Shown here one piece after another: positions 57,591 to 64,000 of a stretch of DNA of 64,000 nucleotides. The stretch covers positions 862,501 through 926,500 of the forward strand of contig JAFEUB010000840.1 of assembly GCA_024529925.1 (NCBI GenBank), read 5' to 3'. The translations under genes and the position numbers were made by a program. Positions within the stretch are counted from its first letter, which is position 1. Every line of letters begins with the position of its first letter. The notes beneath the pieces were generated by a model. It saw only the letters and a list, made by a program, of their open reading frames with translations, did not search any database and had not been told where the DNA came from. The DNA comes from Ophthalmolycus amberensis. Taxonomy: Eukaryota; Chordata; Actinopteri; Perciformes; Zoarcidae.

Positions 57591-60500
57591 CACTCTCCCG
57601 TTATGACAATATTTATAGCAAGATATCCAATAACTCTAGCAAATGATCAAGCAAAAGAGAGCCTAATTAGGTTATCTTGGACAGAGCTGTGACAGCTGGA
57701 GGAGTGTGGAGATCTGGGCTGTGAAACCAAAGGCCAATAAAGGCACTTTGAGTGAAGGATCTTTGGAGATGCTCATGTTTTAACATTAGGGAAATACAGT
57801 CCATTATCAAAAGCCGAGAACACTGCAATTAACCCTGCGATCATTTATTTAGGCACTATCTGCATCGGCCTCATAAAGCACTTAACCCCCACATATGTAG
57901 TTAAGTCTGGGCATCATTAAGTACAGGCTTGTCAGGAATCTAATCTGGCTCATCTTCTAGGCCTCCACTTCTCCACAGTCCTTATATGGTTTATCACTAC
58001 ATGTTGAATTAATAACCTTTGATTCCGATAGTTATACCAGTGTGATCATGAACCAATAATCCATCCAAGTCTCTGTGAAACCATCCATCCGTTGTCTATA
58101 CCAGTTTATCCAGTGCAGTGAGGGGCCCAGCTCATTAGGCGAGACGCATTCCCCCAGTAATTGTAGAAATAGACAATCAAGATTTAAGATTTTATGGAAA
58201 ACATGTCTAATATAACAAAAATTGTTTTACATGACATTTTGAAGCATGAAATGTCCAGCGTTATCGTCTCAACAAAACAGAGTCAAACGAGTTCAGTTAT
58301 TCTTATTTAAACAGAAAAACAGCAACAGGAATATCACTACACTTATTTGACAGTACATTGTAGATTTGTGAGATATTAATGCATTTCTAATGACACATTT
58401 TTGTAGAATAAAGAATCACATTCTTTCAATGGAAATACCCCTCAGCTTTACTCCAAATATCCTCAGCCACAATTGAAACATAAAATGACTAATTATAGTA
58501 TAATTTGAAAATACATTTGCTGGTAGGTGATTAATCAAGACACTTGTAAAATATAGTCCCGTAGTGCCTCCTGGTTAACATATTAAATTTTAATGTTTAA
58601 TTATAAAAACGATCTCAAATTAAATATGTATGACTTTTAATGATTCAGGTGGTGGTTTTGAGTCTTATTTGTGGTCTGCATGCTACTTCTAAAGCTGCCT
58701 TTGAAAAACAACAGCTTTAGTTGACAATTACAGCTTTTTAATATCTGTAAAACTATACTTCCGTTTGGCAAATATGGTCCTTTAATCAAAATGATTCTTT
58801 CCACCTGTCCTATATGTACAGCATTTTTTCTTTTTTTGTTGCCGTTAAGACGATCCTTCGCCTGAACTTGCCCACAGTCGTGCACATCAGCATGTGCTAT
58901 AATGGTTTAAATGTAGAGCACTTGATAAATGAACTTGAACTTCAAACAACGGGGTTATTAATGTTTAAATACCTGCTCAGCTCAGTCAGAGTTGAAGCGA
59001 TATGTCCTCTTTGTTCACCATCACCTGCTGTTAGGCACTGCTTCTCAAAATTGAGCTTTATGAGAAGGTTTTGTTGAAATCCAAGATGTGTTATTGGATA
59101 AGAAAAATCAAGAAACCTAACTTTTTCGTTTTTATTTTATTTTTAAAAATATAAAGCCACTTCTATGCACTGGAATCTGGGTCCATGGAGTTTAACACAA
59201 ATATTTATTTGGTTTTAGAAGCTGAGAAAAAAACAAAGATTTAAAGAGCTTGCACAAGATAATTGCTTTTTTTAATCTTTCCTTTTGATGGTTATGAGTC
59301 TCTCAGTGGCTCCAGCTGAAAATACAAAGAAAACCGCAGTGTGTTGATTACCCCTCTTTGTACCCCATGCATCTAAATTAAGCCGTGTAAATACAAACTT
59401 TACCTGGTATCCCGCAAATTTCAAATCAGCAATGTTTGATAATGATTATGCATCACTGTGCTGAGCCGAAATGTGGGAAGGAGGAGTGAAGGGAGACCGA
59501 AATCGATACGAGCAGCACATTCTTCCCCTCCATGGCGGAAAGGAGATCTATTATGGAGAAATCATGATTTATGTCAATGGTATGGGAGGGATGTCAGGTT
59601 GAGCAAGGGATGGAGCTAAGAGCCAATAATGATAAATGCCCCCTATTCCCGTGCCCCCCCTTCCAGTACACTCCACTGTGACCAGAGGTGAGGCTCTTCA
59701 GCATTCGCCTTCTCTCCATCCCTCCACTGTGTTGGTTCTCTTCAGCATTCGCACCAAAACATCCTCATCCAGTCATGTGCTTCCACGCCGTCTTGCTATC
59801 CATGCTTTTCTTCCTCTCTTCTCAGACATAGTCCCCTCGTCTTCTCCGTTGTGCCCATCTGCTGTTGTCTATTCAATGTGATCCGTCTATATGGAGACCA
59901 GGGGTGCTGCTCACGATGGATTCCAATGATCCAGCGGTTTAGGGAACAAGGAGCGAGGCAGTCACCTTTAAGCTGTGGCTATGCAATCCGTCTTTGTCAG
60001 GCATCCCTTCATACATGCCACATGGGCCAGACAGTGAACAAGAGGAAGAGGAGGAGATGAAGAAAAGCAATGGCCAAGATAGTGTGTAGGAGAAGATCAA
60101 ATATAGTAGATTGGAAATGAAAAAGAAAATGCAATCAATTCATCTGGTTCCACCTTGTTCAAATAACATCTACATCATCACCATATTCATCCAAAACACA
60201 GTGGAAATGCGCTTCATGCACTCTTTGGATTGAAAAAAATGTATATTTGTATTGTATTATCAGTGCGCTGGTTATCAGTCTGCAATCAAAATATTTAGTG
60301 AAAGTTGCAATTGCGAACATGACAGTGAATAAGTAGATAGCAACATTTTGGAAATCAGTGGGCTTGACATTTCTAGAGTTGGTAATGATTTCATTTTAGT
60401 TTAATTAGTATCGAGTTCTGCATCAATAAAATCTGAGACTGATGACAGCTTTATTCACGACGCACTGAATTGGTCGTCAATGAGGATTAGCATTAAACTA

Positions 60501-62500
60501 AACACGGTGTTATCATTTAATAACACGTATCATTAGTAGTGGCGTTACTCTGGAGTGAATTACTTTTATGAGTAGCTGTTGAAAATGGTGCTCGGTGATT
60601 CCCACGGCCACCCTGAGCTGAGTTTCCATCTTCTTTCAGGTTTCGTAGTCCAAAGCAGGTCAGGTAAGCCGATAACTGTAGGTGTGAGTGACCATCTGAG
60701 TTAGCCCTGTGATCGACCAGTCAGTCTCTCCACCTCTACACTCCCAGCTCGTCCTTACCATTGGCGCTCAATAGGAATAAGCCGGTAAAGTCAATGATTG
60801 GACGAATGAATGAAAGCAGTTGTATCTTAAAGCCAACACTGCTTGTGCTCCACCAGAATAACTGCTTTCCACACATTCAGCAGGTGTCTGCTGTGGATGT
60901 GTGATCGGGTCCCTTTCAATGCATGGTAACAGGAGGGCAAAAGGCACCTAGTGTGTAATTGACGGAGACAGATAGCAGTCAGATGTGATTAGTTCCGGCA
61001 AGGCAAGCAGTCCATCGGTCGCCTGGCTGATGGAAAAAAAAACAGACAAGTGCAAAGGCAGCAGTGGAAGAAGCTAGCAGGGCGAACAGTCTACATATCA
61101 CATACAACATAGTCCATCTCGCCCAAGATTACTGAGATGTAAGGACTTCATTTCGTCTCATGAAATCGATTGGGTCACCTAAAAAGCACACAAAGGCTTC
61201 AGAAACAAGACTCGCTGGGCAGTAGGCGTTCATTTTGACCTTACATCGAATGTGCTTTACTTTACATTAGTTTGCATCTGCCACATATTCTATGTCAGTA
61301 AATATTAGGTGTATGCTTTATATCGACTTTGACAGTTTGACCTCCTATTACACCCACCTAAATATGCAAATAACCCACTTTTCTATATTTAGAAAACCAC
61401 ATGTCAGTTTTCACAACTATGAATTTACATGTCAAAATCCCCCAGTTCATTGGCAGATAGCTGAAATAAAATCTACCCAACATGCTGAGGTGCGTGAGTA
61501 AATAAGACCGCCCCGGCCACCCACTGCCTCTCCATATTTACTGTGTGGTACACAGATACCTCCCTGCGCTTATAAGCTTCTGGCAAACAGGATTGTCTGC
61601 TGCAGGATGGGAAAAATACGACGTCCAAATGCACCCGTGTTAAAAGTCCAAAGGTGAATTAGCTATTACCTTTCATACAATAGAAAAAATATGAATGGTT
61701 AGAAAAAATATGAATGGTTTTCTTATAATCTGTAAACAAAATGCTCTGACTCATACTTTACTCCTGTATATTTTCAAAAACAGCAATTAAACATTGTAGC
61801 TGAAAGACCTGAAGTAACTGCTCCCCCCCTTTGATGAGTGCTTAACATGTCACATCAAACTATCGATAAGGTGTTAGCTAGTAAGCGAGTTGCATGTTAC
61901 CTAGTTTTTGTATTAATTTAGGCACAATACATCTAGCTACAGTTTCAGGATAAAGCTGAACAAATAGTCTCATTAGAGAGTTAAATATACCGAAAAGATT
62001 AGCGTTGTAAGTTTTATGTAGGCTGGCGTAAGGCTGAACAATGGCGGAGTTACTGGTGCACAAACCGCTGACAGAATGTCTCTGCTGAGCAGGAACATGA
62101 TCTAAATACTAATCAAACATCATTTACAGCTGGCTTTATTTGAGGCTCCTGAGAGACTGTCCCATCCCGCTTCTTCGCCATGGTAACCAGGGATTCATTT
62201 CAGAGGTGTCATGCTGCATTATCATCTCACCGGCTCATCCACTCCCCTCCGCCCTCTGGCTCGCTCGCTTTTGTCCCCCCCCCCTCTGTTCAGACCCTTC
62301 AATCTCAAACCTGCCCAGCATCCTGGAAGGAAAACATCTCCTATCTTGCTCTAGCTCAGATAATACACCGGTGTGTGTCTCTGCCTTACACACACACACT
62401 GACACACACACCTGCAGGTGCACATGCATACAGAGTAGACACTTGTATTTGTGCATTCAAAACCACAATTGCTTGAGCAGCTAAACATGTTCGACCATCA
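57591..62500. other. Intergenic, no gene seen
   Basis: Blocks at about 57600-57960 and 60400-60620 resemble conserved non-coding DNA. A short fragment at 58081-58145 resembles a common fish repeat tail. No coding or RNA gene could be supported. Confidence 0.45.
58081..58145. repeat. Fish dispersed-repeat fragment
   Basis: CCATCCATCCGTTGTCTATA followed by CCAGTTTATCCAGTGCAG matches the well-known CATCCATCCATTTTCTATACCGCTTATCC-like tail of a fish interspersed repeat; only a short piece remains and the family is not certain. Confidence 0.4.
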
Positions 62501-62518
62501 TGGTGCATATTCGAACAT

Positions 62519-62733
62519 ACCCACATGGACCATTGCCAGCACATTTAAGTAGGTCTGTAAGGTGCTTATGCAGGTTGTGCTGGTTCACTCGCCCACAAAC
62601 ACATTTGTAGATGGCAGCGGACTGCCATGCCAAGTCGAACGGTAGGCTCAGTGTCTTGCCAAAGGGCATCTCGACATGTTGACTGGAGGAGCCGGGGATC
62701 TAACCAACCTGCTCTACCTCCTGAGCCACAGTC
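62519..62733 (-). mobile_element. tRNA-derived SINE, degenerate
   Basis: On the minus strand it begins with a polymerase III A box, GTGGCTCAGGAGGTAGAGC (62711-62729), and a B-box remnant GGTTAGATCCC (62695-62705). The hallmark teleost SINE body GGCTCCTCCAGTCAACATGT and GGCAAGACACTGAGCC follows, and it ends in a decayed AAATG...GGTCCAT tail. The A and B boxes are only five bases apart, so about 25 bases have been deleted and internal promotion should be lost. Confidence 0.75.
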
Positions 62734-64000
62734 CAACTGTCAAGCTCTCTTATACCTGCCATGTTTTTTTTGTCGCAGCTTCTCAACCCACCTACCATAC
62801 ACCTAATCATCATTCATCCCTTTACCCAGCCTTCTATGCATCCATTCATCCTCTCATTCCCTCCCACACTGAATTTTCCACAAACCTCTCCAATCTCTCC
62901 GCCATGCTTCAAGTAGGGGCCACAAAAAGGCTGACGCCTGGAGAGGCATAGAGTCCTGCTATTGAGACATTTTCCTTTCCAGAGGTTCCACATGACTAGA
63001 CCAGTCCAACAACTTCCTGCTTTATCCATTCTCACAATCATTTATCCTCCCCTCTGCATCCATTCATCTTTAACACATACGATACCTTTGCACCTTTAAT
63101 CATGAAGTGGCATATCTTCGCCAGTAAACAAATCACTTCCACTTTACGCGAGAACATACAAGAAGCGTGTTCCCTTTGCTGCATACCGGTGGTCAAAACA
63201 TTTCTGGCTGCAAGACAATAAAGAGGTAAAAATGAACTATTACAAGAGCCATGCAAAGCCAAGTCTGCACTGAAATGGAAGATATGACATCTATGCAAGC
63301 ATAGAGATGCTTATAGATGTTTCACATGCTCAAAAACGTGTGCAGAAAAATTCAAGCCTCATAAACATCCTTTCCAGTGAATGGCATTTTTTTTAAGAAT
63401 GTGTGAAAACATGTTAAAGCATACACATTATGCACACAAAGGTTGTTGAAGACATTGATAATCTTCTTGCCCTATGGCAAGCATTACAAATGTAATCCCT
63501 CCATTTAGTCAGAATTGCGTGAATCAAGATAATCCTCTGGAACAGCGTTCTTTCAGGCACATTTTTTACTTCAGTTTAGAATGTCTAGTACTTTTTACTT
63601 AAAAAGCAATTCACGTATATCCACAAGAGATGAAAATGTATTTCTCTCTCTCTCTCTGTCTGAGATCAGCCATGGCAGTAGCGGGTCCAGAGATTGGAGG
63701 TAAAGATAATTCAAGCACTTCTTTGTTTACATGAGTCTCAGTGATCCGAGAGCATTAGGGAAGCCCTGACCCCCTACATATGCTGGAGAGCGAGATTTGG
63801 CATCTTGCCACGTCAAGCACCACCAGAGGCGTTGCAGAGGGTTTACCCTTTGTTTTGAGCAAAATGGCTTCCTGAGGCTGCAGTTTGTACTGACAAAGAC
63901 AGTGAGCCCTGTGTGTGCGATATGACATGGCTGCCTGCCTCATGAGCCATCAGCTCCCCGGGGACTGTAACAAATACAGTACAGTAGCATACTGGAGAAT
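62734..64000. other. Intergenic to window end
   Basis: No gene. A (TC)n run lies at about 63643-63656. Nothing else could be supported. Confidence 0.5.

Noticed and set aside
1..64000. tRNA, rRNA, microRNA genes and CRISPR arrays
   Set aside because: Searched by eye for tRNA A and B boxes, known microRNA seeds and regular spaced repeats. Only the SINE at 62.5-62.7 kb has tRNA-like boxes, and CRISPR is not expected in a vertebrate genome.

Overview
This is nuclear DNA from a ray-finned (teleost) fish. It has large introns with GT-AG splice sites, vertebrate-type exon sizes, fish-type retroelements (a Penelope-like element, an L1-like LINE, a tRNA-derived SINE) and many simple repeats. Two protein-coding host genes are recognisable and they converge, tail to tail.

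1-18.85 kb (+): the 3' half of acaca (acetyl-CoA carboxylase alpha). Twenty-six exons could be placed, from 2982 to the stop at 17278. All keep frame and together code for about 1,150 residues, covering the C-terminal part of the central region and the whole carboxyltransferase domain. The gene starts outside the window. A 5'-truncated L1-like LINE lies near the left edge at 195-1348, on the minus strand.

18.85-29.1 kb: about 10 kb between the two genes, with no supported gene. It is a mix of low-complexity tracts and blocks with the look of conserved non-coding DNA.

29.1-33.1 kb (-): a complete five-exon LIM-homeodomain gene of the lhx1 type (397 residues), with its polyadenylation signal and a CpG-richer upstream region holding a perfect palindromic CRE. 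Its homeodomain and C-terminus are divergent for this family, which suggests a teleost duplicate such as lhx1b.

33.1-64 kb: no further host gene found. The region looks like the regulatory desert of a developmental gene, with homeodomain-site-rich blocks that are enhancer candidates. At 44.98-49.95 kb it is interrupted by a composite Penelope-like (PLE) locus. This holds two near-identical terminal direct repeats with telomere-like CCCTAA runs, a decayed reverse-transcriptase fragment of a different PLE lineage, and a longer PLE copy. In that copy an intact ORF with all SGNH-hydrolase motifs comes first, then three consecutive in-frame stop codons, then a frameshifted RT plus GIY-YIG ORF in the same frame. 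A third, chimeric PLE fragment follows. The SGNH ORF joined to a PLE is the most unusual thing in the window. A degenerate SINE sits at 62.52-62.73 kb.

The window therefore pairs a housekeeping lipid-synthesis gene with a developmental transcription factor. Large acaca introns may hold lhx1 regulatory DNA, but that is inference from composition only.
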